DNA of 11,245 nucleotides from Bacteroidota bacterium (GTDB lineage: Bacteria > Bacteroidota > Kryptoniia > Kryptoniales > JAKASW01), in assembly GCA_021796055.1 (NCBI GenBank), contig JAJYOS010000120.1, positions 1-11,245 of the forward strand, written 5' to 3'. A model generated the notes under the pieces. The model made no database searches, had not been told where the DNA came from, and was given only the letters and a program-made list of their open reading frames with translations. Below are positions 1-7,015 of this stretch, one piece after another. Position numbers and translations under genes: made by a program. Numbering within the stretch: the stretch's first letter is position 1; every line of letters begins with the position of its first letter.

Positions 1-42
1 TCTTAGAAAACTGCCAATGCTGGCTTTCATCTCCGCAGCAAA

Positions 43-915
43 GTGTCCGAGGAGATAGCGGTACCGCGGGTTCCGTTCTACGGGAGTACCATGGTCTCCG
101 ATATGAAGGTCGAAAAAATATGGGAGTATCTCAACGAGGTTGCTCTCATCCGCGGGCAATGGCAGTTTTCTAAGAGGGGATGGGACGACGAGGAGTACAA
201 CCGGATGCTGGAGAAAGACGTTTACCCTATTCTCGACGAGGTAAAACTGAGGGTGAAGAGAGAAGCGCTTCTCGCGCCGAGGGTCATCTACGGATATTAT
301 CCGTGTCAGTCCGATGGAGAAGACCTCATCGTTTATAGTCCCGTCGGGGAGCCTGATCTGCAATCGAAGTGGGAAACATTGAAGCCCGGCCAGCCGCTCG
401 ATGGCCGGTTGAAGGAATGGGTAAGATTTACATTCCCGCGCCAGACAGATGACAGGTTCCTGTGCATTTCAGACTTCTTCAAATCGAAAGACTCCGGATT
501 ATACGACGTAATCGAAATGCAGGCCGTGACCATCGGGTCCAAGATCAGTGAATACACCAAGCGGCTGTTTGAAGATGCGAATTATAGGGACTATCTTTTT
601 CTGCATGGTCTGAGTGTCGAGAGCGCCGAGGCGCTGGCCGAGTACTGGCACAAGATCGTAAGAACCGAGCTTGGAATCGACGGGAGCGATGCGAAAGAGG
701 TAAGGAGACTGTTTTCACAGAAATATCAGGGTGCCAGGTTTTCATTCGGCTACCCGGCCTGCCCGAACCTGGAAGATCAGGTGAAATTATTTGAGATTCT
801 GCGTCCCGAACGAATCGGCATTTCACTGACAGAAGAGTTTCAACTGGTCCCGGAACAGAGTACGACCAGCGTAGTTGTCCATCATCCGGAAGCTAAGTAT
901 TTTAATATCAAATAG
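43..915 (+). CDS. metH: Cobalamin-dependent methionine synthase, C-terminal AdoMet-binding reactivation domain (fragment or stand-alone)
   Basis: In MetH this domain binds S-adenosylmethionine and reductively remethylates the cobalamin cofactor after it oxidises. The sequence shows the family's AdoMet-binding motif RFSFGYPACP at residues 232-241, followed by the usual ending with LTEEFQLVPEQST and HHPEAKYF. The N-terminal part has the typical VPFYGS, NEVALIRGQWQF and YGYYPCQS stretches and the RFTFPRQ strand. The pterin, homocysteine and B12 domains of a full MetH (about 1200 residues) are absent and would lie left of the window. The GTG at 43 is the first start after an in-frame TAG at 4-6, but it has no Shine-Dalgarno sequence. 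The codons between that TAG and the GTG still read like MetH linker (NAGFHLRSK). The entry may therefore be the tail of a frameshifted or split MetH rather than a true start. Domain identity is secure; gene boundaries are not. Confidence 0.88.
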   Translation: MSEEIAVPRVPFYGSTMVSDMKVEKIWEYLNEVALIRGQWQFSKRGWDDEEYNRMLEKDVYPILDEVKLRVKREALLAPRVIYGYYPCQSDGEDLIVYSPVGEPDLQSKWETLKPGQPLDGRLKEWVRFTFPRQTDDRFLCISDFFKSKDSGLYDVIEMQAVTIGSKISEYTKRLFEDANYRDYLFLHGLSVESAEALAEYWHKIVRTELGIDGSDAKEVRRLFSQKYQGARFSFGYPACPNLEDQVKLFEILRPERIGISLTEEFQLVPEQSTTSVVVHHPEAKYFNIK

Positions 916-1042
916 TCTTCTGGAAGAAAGCGATGCCGAAAACCGGTTGTAGAGAAAGGCGACAGAAAGTGCCGACGGACCCTGCGATGTTATATTTGTC
1001 AGCAAAGACTGTCCGGTTGGTCTTTTCATCGAGCGTTGGAGA

Positions 1043-2758
1043 ATGCTGAAGAGTCTTTCAATAAAGAATTATGCCCTCATAGACGAGGTCGAGCTGGAAT
1101 TCGGTCCCGGCCTGAATATCATTACGGGAGAGACCGGAGCGGGCAAATCTATTATAGTTGATGCCCTGAGCCTGATCCTGGGGGAGCGCTCCACTGTGGA
1201 GGAAGTCCGCAGCGGAACGGAAAAGTCGATAGTCGAGGGTTTGTTCACGATTTCCGGCAATAAGAAGGTGCAGCGCCTCCTGGATAGTTCGGAAATAGAA
1301 TTCGGCGACGAGATAATCGTGCGAAGGGAAGTAAACCAGAAGGGTCAGAGCCGCGCATTTGTGAACGATACTCCTATCCCCATTTCCCAGCTGAAGTCTC
1401 TGGGCGACCTTCTCGTTGACCTTCACGGGCAACACGAGCACCAGTCTCTTCTCAGACCTGAGACTCATATAGATCTTCTCGACGATTTCGGAGGGCTTGA
1501 TACACTCAAGGACAATTTCCGGGTCTCTTACAACGAGCTGGCCCGGATGCTGAAGGAACTTGCTGAAATTATTTCAAGACGGGATGCCTTGAAGGAGAAG
1601 AGCGAACTGTACTCGTTCCAGATCAAGGAAATCGATCTTGTGAATCCTCAGCCCGGAGAGATAGGCGAGCTCGAATCGGAACTCCGAATACTCGAGAACT
1701 CCGAAAAGCTCTATGAGGCTACGACAAAGCTATACGAGATCCTATACGACAGCGAAAGCTCGATTCACGACCAACTCGTGGTGGTGCGCAATCAGCTGGA
1801 GGACCTTGCGGACATCGACGAGGCGTTTGGCAAACAAAAGGAAGAATGCGAAAGTGCGAAGGCTATTGTCGACGAGATAACAAGATTCGTCCAGAGTTAC
1901 AGCAGCAGGCTCAATTTCGATCCTCAGCAGCTGGAAGAAATTCGGGAGCGTCTGGGCGTGCTGGTCATGCTGAGGAAGAAATACGGGGGTTCCCTGGAAG
2001 CGGTGCTCGAATACAGGGAGAAGATCGGAAAGGAATACTCGCTGGCGGAGAACTTCGACGATGAGATCCACAGGCTGGAGGGCAATGTCGAAAAGGCCAG
2101 GTCCGGACTTTCCGATATCGCGGAGCGCCTCTCTTCAAAGCGGAGGGAAGTGGCCGAGCGAATCACCAGGAGTATTGTGAACGTCCTGGCGGAGATAGGA
2201 ATTGAGAGAGCCAGGTTCGAAATCAACATCGGCAACCGGCAGTACGGGGCCGCAGATGCGGGATTGAAACCGCTGGTGCGGCTCGGAAACGATTTCTTCG
2301 AGACCACGGGAGACGGGTTTGATTTTGTAGAATTCTATGTTTCGACGAACGTTGGAGAAGAACCAAGGCCATTGGCAAGGGTTGCCTCAGGAGGTGAAAT
2401 ATCCAGGATAATGCTTGCGTTGAAGACCATATTGGCAAAAAGCGACAGGCTTCCGCTCCTCGTGTTCGATGAGATCGACACTGGAATCAGCGGGAGGGTA
2501 GCGGCTAAGGTCGGGCGGAGCCTGAAGAATCTTTCAGGATTTCATCAAATAATTGCGATTACACATTTACCACAAATCGCCGGTAATGCCGACTATCATT
2601 TCAGGGTCGAGAAAATCGTGAAGGGAAAGCGTGCAGTCACCAGGGCCAGCAGACTTTCCGAGGATGAACGTGTTCTCGAAGTTGCAAAACTGCTGAGCGG
2701 TGAAGACGTTACCCAGGCGAGCATATCGGGCGCAAAAGAACTGATCGGACTAAAATGA
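1043..2758 (+). CDS. recN: DNA repair protein RecN
   Basis: RecN is an SMC-like ATPase that acts early in recombinational repair of double-strand breaks, on cytoplasmic DNA with RecA. The 571-residue length is normal for the family. Visible motifs are the start MLKSLSIKNYALIDEVELEF, Walker A GETGAGKS (residues 29-36), the RecN-specific DLHGQHEHQSLL (126-137), a long Glu/Lys/Arg-rich coiled-coil middle (roughly 150-380), the ABC signature ASGGEISR (448-455), Walker B LPLLVFDE (470-477) with D476 and E477, and the switch histidine ITHLPQ (H508). The ATG at 1043 is chosen because the family's N-terminal strand starts there; the preceding TGGAGA is too close to be a good ribosome site. The stop overlaps the cysS start as ATGA, so the two genes are very likely in one operon. 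No LexA-type operator was recognised in the 127-bp gap upstream. Confidence 0.97.
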   Translation: MLKSLSIKNYALIDEVELEFGPGLNIITGETGAGKSIIVDALSLILGERSTVEEVRSGTEKSIVEGLFTISGNKKVQRLLDSSEIEFGDEIIVRREVNQKGQSRAFVNDTPIPISQLKSLGDLLVDLHGQHEHQSLLRPETHIDLLDDFGGLDTLKDNFRVSYNELARMLKELAEIISRRDALKEKSELYSFQIKEIDLVNPQPGEIGELESELRILENSEKLYEATTKLYEILYDSESSIHDQLVVVRNQLEDLADIDEAFGKQKEECESAKAIVDEITRFVQSYSSRLNFDPQQLEEIRERLGVLVMLRKKYGGSLEAVLEYREKIGKEYSLAENFDDEIHRLEGNVEKARSGLSDIAERLSSKRREVAERITRSIVNVLAEIGIERARFEINIGNRQYGAADAGLKPLVRLGNDFFETTGDGFDFVEFYVSTNVGEEPRPLARVASGGEISRIMLALKTILAKSDRLPLLVFDEIDTGISGRVAAKVGRSLKNLSGFHQIIAITHLPQIAGNADYHFRVEKIVKGKRAVTRASRLSEDERVLEVAKLLSGEDVTQASISGAKELIGLK

Positions 2759-4224
2759 ATACTGAAATATTTCTCTACAACTCGCTCACGAGACGGAAGG
2801 AAAAGTTCACCCCCATCCAGCCGGACAGAGTCGGTATTTACGTATGCGGACCTACGGTGTACAATCATTCTCACATAGGCCACGGAAAAAGTTACGTATC
2901 GTTCGATGTAATTGTCAGGTTCCTGAGGTTTGTCGGGTATAAGGTCCTCTATGTCCAGAATATTACCGACGTCGGACACCTTACCGACAACGCCGACGAA
3001 GGTGACGACAAGATAGAGAATGAAGCAAAAAAAGAAAAGATAAACCCGATGGAGGTCGTCGAGACCTTCATGCGCAGCTACTTTGATGATATGGACAGGC
3101 TTGGGATCCGGCGTCCCGATATTTCTCCGAGAGCAACGGGTCACATAATGGAACAGATCGAGCTGGCGAAACGGCTGGTAGAGAAAGGTTATGCTTATGT
3201 GGCAGACGGCAATGTCTATTTCAACATTGCCAAATTTCCCGAATACGGAAAACTTTCCGGGAGGAAGCCTGAAGACCTTATGGCGGGTGCGAGGGTCGAT
3301 ATAAGAAGCGAAAAGAAGAACCCGGGCGATTTCGCTATTTGGAAGAAGGCGGAGGCTGGACACATTATGCGTTGGCCCTCGCCCTGGGGCGATGGTTTCC
3401 CCGGCTGGCATCTGGAATGCTCTGCCATGAGCATGAAATATCTTGGCGATACTTTCGACATACACGGGGGAGGAATCGACAACCAGTTCCCCCATCACGA
3501 ATGCGAAATAGCCCAGAGTGAGGCCGCTTCGGGAAAGTCGTTCGTCCGGTATTGGCTCCACAACAATATGGTGACTTCCAACGGTTTGAAGATGAGTAAA
3601 TCGCTGGGAAATTTCGTGACGCTGAAGGACGCGTTTAAAAAGCATGACCCCATCACGCTGAGATTTTTCATTCTGCAAAGCCACTACAGGAGTCCGTTGG
3701 ATTATTCCGATCAGTCGGTCGAAGGCGCTGGAAAAGGTCTCGAGCGGCTGAAGAATGTCCTTCGCCAGTTGCGAAGCATCGTCGACAAATCGGGTACCGA
3801 AATCGATTTCGATAATCTCCCCGAAGAGCCGGTTAATCTTCGCCGTTACTTCAGCGAGTGGCTGACGGCTATGTCGGACGATTTTAATAGTCCTTCTGCA
3901 ATCGCGGCGCTGTTTGAAATGCTCAAGGATGTCAACTCCTTGCTGAGCTCTCCTAATCCCATGAGCAAGGAAACTGCCTGCACGATTATTTCGTTCATAA
4001 ACAAACTTGCGGGAGAGGTACTCGGAATTATTCCTTCCGAAGATCAGGCAGGGAATCGTGAGAGCATTGAGCCTGACCTGGTTAACCTTCTTATCCAGCT
4101 CCGAGCTGATGCCCGCCGGAATAAAAATTTCAAACTTGCCGACGATATCCGTTCCGAACTTCAGAAGATCGGCGTTATCATTGAAGACAACAAGGACGGA
4201 ACCGCATATAGAATAGTCCGATGA
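2755..4224 (+). CDS. cysS: Cysteinyl-tRNA synthetase
   Basis: This class I aminoacyl-tRNA synthetase attaches cysteine to tRNA-Cys in the cytoplasm. Its 489 residues match the usual length for CysRS. The HIGH signature is HIGH at residues 40-43 and the KMSKS loop is exact at 279-283. The four zinc ligands that recognise the cysteine thiol are visible: C31 in YVCGPTVYN, C222 in WHLECSAMS, and H247 and E251 in FPHHECEIAQ. The C-terminal helical DALR-like anticodon-binding region follows from about residue 330. The shorter MshC ligase of mycothiol synthesis is excluded by the length and by this C-terminal domain. The start codon overlaps the recN stop and has no ribosome site of its own, which points to translational coupling. 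The RecN-CysRS pairing has no known functional logic. A long antisense frame across this gene is a codon-bias shadow. Confidence 0.98.
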   Translation: MNTEIFLYNSLTRRKEKFTPIQPDRVGIYVCGPTVYNHSHIGHGKSYVSFDVIVRFLRFVGYKVLYVQNITDVGHLTDNADEGDDKIENEAKKEKINPMEVVETFMRSYFDDMDRLGIRRPDISPRATGHIMEQIELAKRLVEKGYAYVADGNVYFNIAKFPEYGKLSGRKPEDLMAGARVDIRSEKKNPGDFAIWKKAEAGHIMRWPSPWGDGFPGWHLECSAMSMKYLGDTFDIHGGGIDNQFPHHECEIAQSEAASGKSFVRYWLHNNMVTSNGLKMSKSLGNFVTLKDAFKKHDPITLRFFILQSHYRSPLDYSDQSVEGAGKGLERLKNVLRQLRSIVDKSGTEIDFDNLPEEPVNLRRYFSEWLTAMSDDFNSPSAIAALFEMLKDVNSLLSSPNPMSKETACTIISFINKLAGEVLGIIPSEDQAGNRESIEPDLVNLLIQLRADARRNKNFKLADDIRSELQKIGVIIEDNKDGTAYRIVR

Positions 4225-4408
4225 GAGGACGAGAGGCCGCTCCGGATGCAGGAGACGATCCTGACGGGCGGAGAGGCTGATTGCTCGTAATTATGAGGCA
4301 AGCTGGTCGGCGGGTCATGGAACATGTGATGATCAGGCAAGCGGCGCCGGCAAAGAGAAGAAATATCGGGCCGGTTTTGAATAAGTTGAAATCTGAAAGG
4401 AGAAAGAG
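4225..4408. other. Intergenic spacer with an interrupted Arg-rich reading frame
   Basis: This 184-bp spacer separates the housekeeping genes from the envelope genes. One frame runs from an ATG at 4221, which overlaps the cysS stop as ATGA, to a TGA at 4410-4412, which overlaps the next gene's start as ATGA. A single in-frame TGA at 4278-4280 interrupts it. The two pieces would be 19 and, from an ATG at 4293, 39 residues, both rich in Arg. Neither has a ribosome site and neither matches a family I know. A weak 5-bp stem (CCGGC at 4347-4351 with GCCGG at 4370-4374, then TTTT) could be a poor terminator. A decayed gene, a leader, or chance are all possible. Confidence 0.35.
4396..4402 (+). promoter_or_regulatory. 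Strong Shine-Dalgarno site for the gene at 4409
   Basis: AAAGGAG lies six bases before the ATG at 4409. It fixes that start and shows that the gene does not depend on translation from cysS. Confidence 0.8.
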
Positions 4409-5191
4409 ATGAAGCGTGCGTTTTTCCTTCTCATTGCTTTTGTAATGTCGACGGCAGCGATGGCGGGTGAACTGAACGGCAGCGCCGGCAGCGCCGCTCA
4501 GGTAGAGCCGCGGTATCTGATAGATATGCCAACCGCCGGGATCCTGCACAACGGGATGATAGCGATGAACGTGCACTTCTACGAGAACAGTGGAGTACTG
4601 GTTGGATTGGAGGCAGGCGCCTTCAACCGGCTAACGTTCGGCCTGAGCTTCGGCGGAACAAATGTGATTGGCTCGGGTGCTGTCGATTGGAATAAGCTCC
4701 CTGGAGTGAATATCCGTTTCAGAATTCTCGATGAGACCGATGCTACACCTGCCGTCACGGTTGGATTCGATTCTCAGGGAAAGGATGCCTACATATCACA
4801 GTACAACAGGTACGAGTATAAATCTCCCGGATTTTTTGCCGCCGCATCCAAGTACTTTTCAATGCTGGGCTATCTGGGAATACATGGTGGAGTGAACTAC
4901 TCCCTCGAAAACGGAGATGGGAACAAGAACGTGAACTTCTATGTGGGCGCCGACAAGACGGTCGGAAGCGATATCTCGGTGGTTGCGGAATACAATTTCG
5001 GATTGAATGACAATTATCCCAGCGGATATCCGGACGCATTGGCGAGCTCCGGGCCGGGTTTCCTGAACGCGGGGGTCAGGTGGAGCGTTGGAAACGGATT
5101 TACGGTCGAGTTTGATTATAAGAACCTTCTCGACCTCAAGAAAACGGGGAGTTTACGTACAATTCGAATCGAATACGTGCAGTCTATGTAA
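4409..5191 (+). CDS. Exported protein, probable outer-membrane beta-barrel, function unknown
   Basis: The 260-residue product begins with a clear Sec signal peptide (MKR, hydrophobic core, predicted cut after AMA at residue 19). The mature part alternates polar and hydrophobic residues in short strands ending in aromatic residues, rich in Gly, Asn and Tyr, as in small outer-membrane barrels. An early segment around RYLIDMPTAG, then GVLVGLEAG and LTFGLSFGGTNVIG, resembles an uncharacterised barrel family I associate with FCB-group genomes. It also loosely recalls YjbH-type exopolysaccharide barrels; I cannot confirm either link without a search. The last strands (FLNAGVRWSV, FTVEFDYKNLLDL, LRTIRIEYVQSM) suit a barrel end, although the final residue is Met rather than the usual Phe. 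The start is set by a strong Shine-Dalgarno site. It is the first of the exported proteins in this window. Export is well supported; the role is unknown. Confidence 0.8.
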   Translation: MKRAFFLLIAFVMSTAAMAGELNGSAGSAAQVEPRYLIDMPTAGILHNGMIAMNVHFYENSGVLVGLEAGAFNRLTFGLSFGGTNVIGSGAVDWNKLPGVNIRFRILDETDATPAVTVGFDSQGKDAYISQYNRYEYKSPGFFAAASKYFSMLGYLGIHGGVNYSLENGDGNKNVNFYVGADKTVGSDISVVAEYNFGLNDNYPSGYPDALASSGPGFLNAGVRWSVGNGFTVEFDYKNLLDLKKTGSLRTIRIEYVQSM

Positions 5192-5209
5192 CCGAAATGA
5201 TATGCGTCC

Positions 5210-5299
5210 GTCAATGAAATTGATATTAATTTATTTTAAGGCTCCAGAGGCACCTTGTTTCGCACTATTTTGTTATTGAAATTTGAAAGAGGAAGTGAG
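5210..5299 (+). promoter_or_regulatory. AT-rich leader, possible promoter region for the 5300-6917 genes
   Basis: The 108-bp gap after 5191 contains the most A/T-rich stretch of the window (about 5217-5239) and a TATTTTG at 5266-5272, near the Bacteroidota -7 consensus TAnnTTTG but one base short. No correctly spaced -35/-33 partner was found. This is a suggestion from composition and position only. Confidence 0.25.
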
Positions 5300-5578
5300 A
5301 TGATAGCGGTAGTTCTGGCGGCATTTATTATGAACGGGAAGGCGGGATCGGACACCCTGAGCACGAAGAAGTTGGCGGAAAACTATAAAATATTCTATGA
5401 TCCGCCGGCTGTGCTGATATCACCGCAAAGAGATCAGATCCCGGAATTCATACCGGTGCCGCTCCTTCTGAATGGCGTGGACAGATGGAGAAACAATGGG
5501 AATATACCTGCGACCGGTATGAAAGACTCGTCGGCAAGCGTTAAGCGTTTGCGCGACAGGCCGCGTCAAAAAAAATGA
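5300..5578 (+). CDS. Small hypothetical protein (92 aa), possibly exported
   Basis: I do not recognise this protein. The ATG at 5300 is preferred because AGAGGA (5288-5293) sits at the right distance; a TTG at 5255 would add 15 residues but has no ribosome site. The N-terminus (MIAVVLAAFIMNGKAGS) is short and hydrophobic but lacks the positive charge of a classic signal peptide, so export is uncertain. The middle is Pro-rich with hydrophobic patches (YDPPAVLISPQ, IPEFIPVPLLL). The tail is strongly basic (VKRLRDRPRQKK), coded partly by a run of eight A at 5568-5575. It ends 10 bases before the next start, so it is probably co-transcribed with the lipoprotein gene. It could be a partner of that lipoprotein or a poorly conserved lineage-specific gene. 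Confidence 0.6.
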   Translation: MIAVVLAAFIMNGKAGSDTLSTKKLAENYKIFYDPPAVLISPQRDQIPEFIPVPLLLNGVDRWRNNGNIPATGMKDSSASVKRLRDRPRQKK

Positions 5579-5583
5579 GGTGA
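5577..5583 (+). promoter_or_regulatory. Shine-Dalgarno overlapping the upstream stop, start of lipoprotein gene
   Basis: GAGGTGA overlaps the TGA stop of the small upstream gene and lies five bases before the ATG at 5589. This favours the ATG at 5589 over the GTG at 5580, which lies inside the site. Nearly the same junction recurs at 8504-8517. Confidence 0.65.
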
Positions 5584-5588
5584 GTGTT

Positions 5589-6917
5589 ATGAAAACTAAA
5601 CTGGCGGCATTAGCATTATCGTTGTTGGTTGCAGCAGGTTTGTCTGGTTGCTACACCGAGTTTGCGACCACAGGCGATACTTATGGCGGTTACGGGCAGT
5701 CGGGGAATAACAATCAGTACTATTACAATGACAGCACCAATAGTGGTTATTCCTATGACACAACCGGTGTGAGCAGTCCATATTCCTACAACAACTACAA
5801 CAGCTACAACTATTACGGTTCCCCTTATGGTACCGATATGTGGTACTATAACAACTGGTTCACTCCAAGCTCAGCATGGTGGAACTCTGACAATCTATGG
5901 CTGGGATTCGGCTGGAACTCGTGGGGAAACGGCCCTTATTCAATGTACGGCGGGTTAGGATTCGGTTGGTACAATAATTTCTATTCACCGTACTACTCTT
6001 ACTATTCGCCTTACTATTCCCCGTTCGGCTACAGCCCGTATGGGTACTACGGTTATTATTCGCCGTACTATTACTATCAAACGGCAGGGACACAGGTGCC
6101 CGCACGTGCGAGGAATTTCGGAAATACGCGTAACGGCCGGCAGGAATTCGGCGGAGGAAGTTCATCTTATGGAATGTCGGGTGCAGGTTCAACCCTGTCG
6201 GGCGGCAATGCAGGGGCCAGATCATCGGTTGAATCGCCCGGCGCAGTATCTACAAGCAGGGCACGCGCAAGCAGCGGTTCTGCTACACCTGTCAATTCTA
6301 CGACGCAGACAGGAGTGAGGTCCCGTGGCTCATCGGCACCGACTTCCGGTACTGTCAACTCCGGCAGTCAGCCACAGACGCCTCAATCCACTCCGCAACC
6401 GCCTACACGGGTGCGCCAGCAGAATCCGCCGCCTGAGCAGCGTCCTCCAAGCAATCCTCAGCCGCAACAGCCACCTGAAAATAATCCGCAACCCCAGCCC
6501 AGGCAGAGGGCGCCGCAATACAATCCGCCTCCCCCCCCTCCGTCCAACCCTGCGCCTAGTTATCAGCCGCCGAGCTATCAACCTCCTATGGGACCATCTT
6601 CAATGCCGGCACCGCGCCCAAGAGGGGGCGGCCCGGGACGACTGTCCTATTACAACCGTGTCCCGGTGAACCCGGCCGTTCCGAGGGCCACTCGATTTGG
6701 AAGCAGCCTGGCGAATTTCGCTCGGGCCATAACTGGAGCAGTGATGAATTATTCTGAACCGGCAGCGCGGGAGTTCGGAGGCGGAACCCCGGTTCGCAGC
6801 GGATACCTTACGAATGAAAGAGTTTTTTCCTCCTCTCAATCTGGAGCAAGGGGAGGGCACGAAGTTTCTAATGCTCACAGTAGTGGTGAGGGAGGAGGAG
6901 CAAGAGCAAGACACTGA
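5589..6917 (+). CDS. Low-complexity lipoprotein: Tyr/Asn/Gly-rich then Pro/Gln/Arg-rich
   Basis: The product has 442 residues. It opens with a lipoprotein signal peptide ending in lipobox LSGC, so C21 would be lipidated; the next residue is Tyr, not Asp, which by the enterobacterial Lol rule suggests the outer membrane. Residues 22-164 are about one quarter Tyr, with many Asn, Gly, Ser and Trp and degenerate YYSP/YYSPYY repeats. A Ser/Gly-rich linker follows (about 170-255), then a Pro/Gln/Asn block (about 255-335) with NPPPPPP and two SYQPP copies, then a Gly/Arg-rich stretch. No enzymatic domain is visible, and the chain is probably disordered or forms repetitive surface structure. Such composition is known in adhesive, amyloid-like or matrix proteins, but that role is inference. 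A C8 tract (6531-6538) lies in the Pro block. It is probably in one operon with the 92-residue gene. Lipoprotein status is well supported; function is unknown. Confidence 0.85.
   Translation: MKTKLAALALSLLVAAGLSGCYTEFATTGDTYGGYGQSGNNNQYYYNDSTNSGYSYDTTGVSSPYSYNNYNSYNYYGSPYGTDMWYYNNWFTPSSAWWNSDNLWLGFGWNSWGNGPYSMYGGLGFGWYNNFYSPYYSYYSPYYSPFGYSPYGYYGYYSPYYYYQTAGTQVPARARNFGNTRNGRQEFGGGSSSYGMSGAGSTLSGGNAGARSSVESPGAVSTSRARASSGSATPVNSTTQTGVRSRGSSAPTSGTVNSGSQPQTPQSTPQPPTRVRQQNPPPEQRPPSNPQPQQPPENNPQPQPRQRAPQYNPPPPPPSNPAPSYQPPSYQPPMGPSSMPAPRPRGGGPGRLSYYNRVPVNPAVPRATRFGSSLANFARAITGAVMNYSEPAAREFGGGTPVRSGYLTNERVFSSSQSGARGGHEVSNAHSSGEGGGARARH
5985..6080 (+). repeat. Degenerate in-gene repeat encoding YYSP units
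   Basis: Within the lipoprotein gene, units of roughly 12-18 bases built on TAC/TAT-TAC/TAT-TCN-CCN recur about six times, encoding YSPYYSYYSPYYSPFGYSP and then GYYGYYSPYYYY. Third-position differences show these are old, diverged copies rather than a recent expansion. Confidence 0.65.
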
Positions 6918-6947
6918 GGCGCCATCGTAGCACCTTCGTCGTTCGGT

Positions 6948-6955
6948 TAACTTTG
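6948..6955 (+). promoter_or_regulatory. Candidate -7 element of a Bacteroidota-type promoter
   Basis: TAACTTTG matches the TAnnTTTG -7 consensus known from Bacteroidota and lies in the 98-bp gap about 60 bases before the FadL-family gene start. No TTG is found about 19 bases upstream where the -33 element should be, so this is only a half match. Confidence 0.3.
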
Positions 6956-7015
6956 GGTCGAGTGGAGCTAAAAACATCAACGGAATTTCTATTCTTTAGC
7001 AGAAACGGAAAAAGT

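Noticed and set aside
1004..1026. AAAGAC/GTCTTT inverted repeat before recN as terminator
   Set aside because: Only six A/T-rich pairs with a ten-base loop and no following T run; likely chance.
2596..3684. 362-codon open frame on the minus strand over recN end and cysS
   Set aside because: It lies wholly opposite two genes with every catalytic motif intact, has no recognisable domain, and is explained by codon bias of the + strand.
5255..5299. TTG start for the 92-residue gene
   Set aside because: No ribosome site, whereas ATG 5300 has AGAGGA at good spacing.
6330..6581. Arg-rich open frame on the minus strand opposite the lipoprotein gene
   Set aside because: It is the complement of the Pro/Gln-rich coding repeat; low-complexity DNA keeps several frames open.
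6918..6934. GGCGC/GCACC hairpin after the lipoprotein gene
   Set aside because: Four pairs with a mismatch and no T tract; too weak to call a terminator.
6953..7015. Longer N-terminus for the FadL-family protein starting at TTG 6953
   Set aside because: It would place 21 residues before a well-formed signal peptide and lacks a ribosome site.
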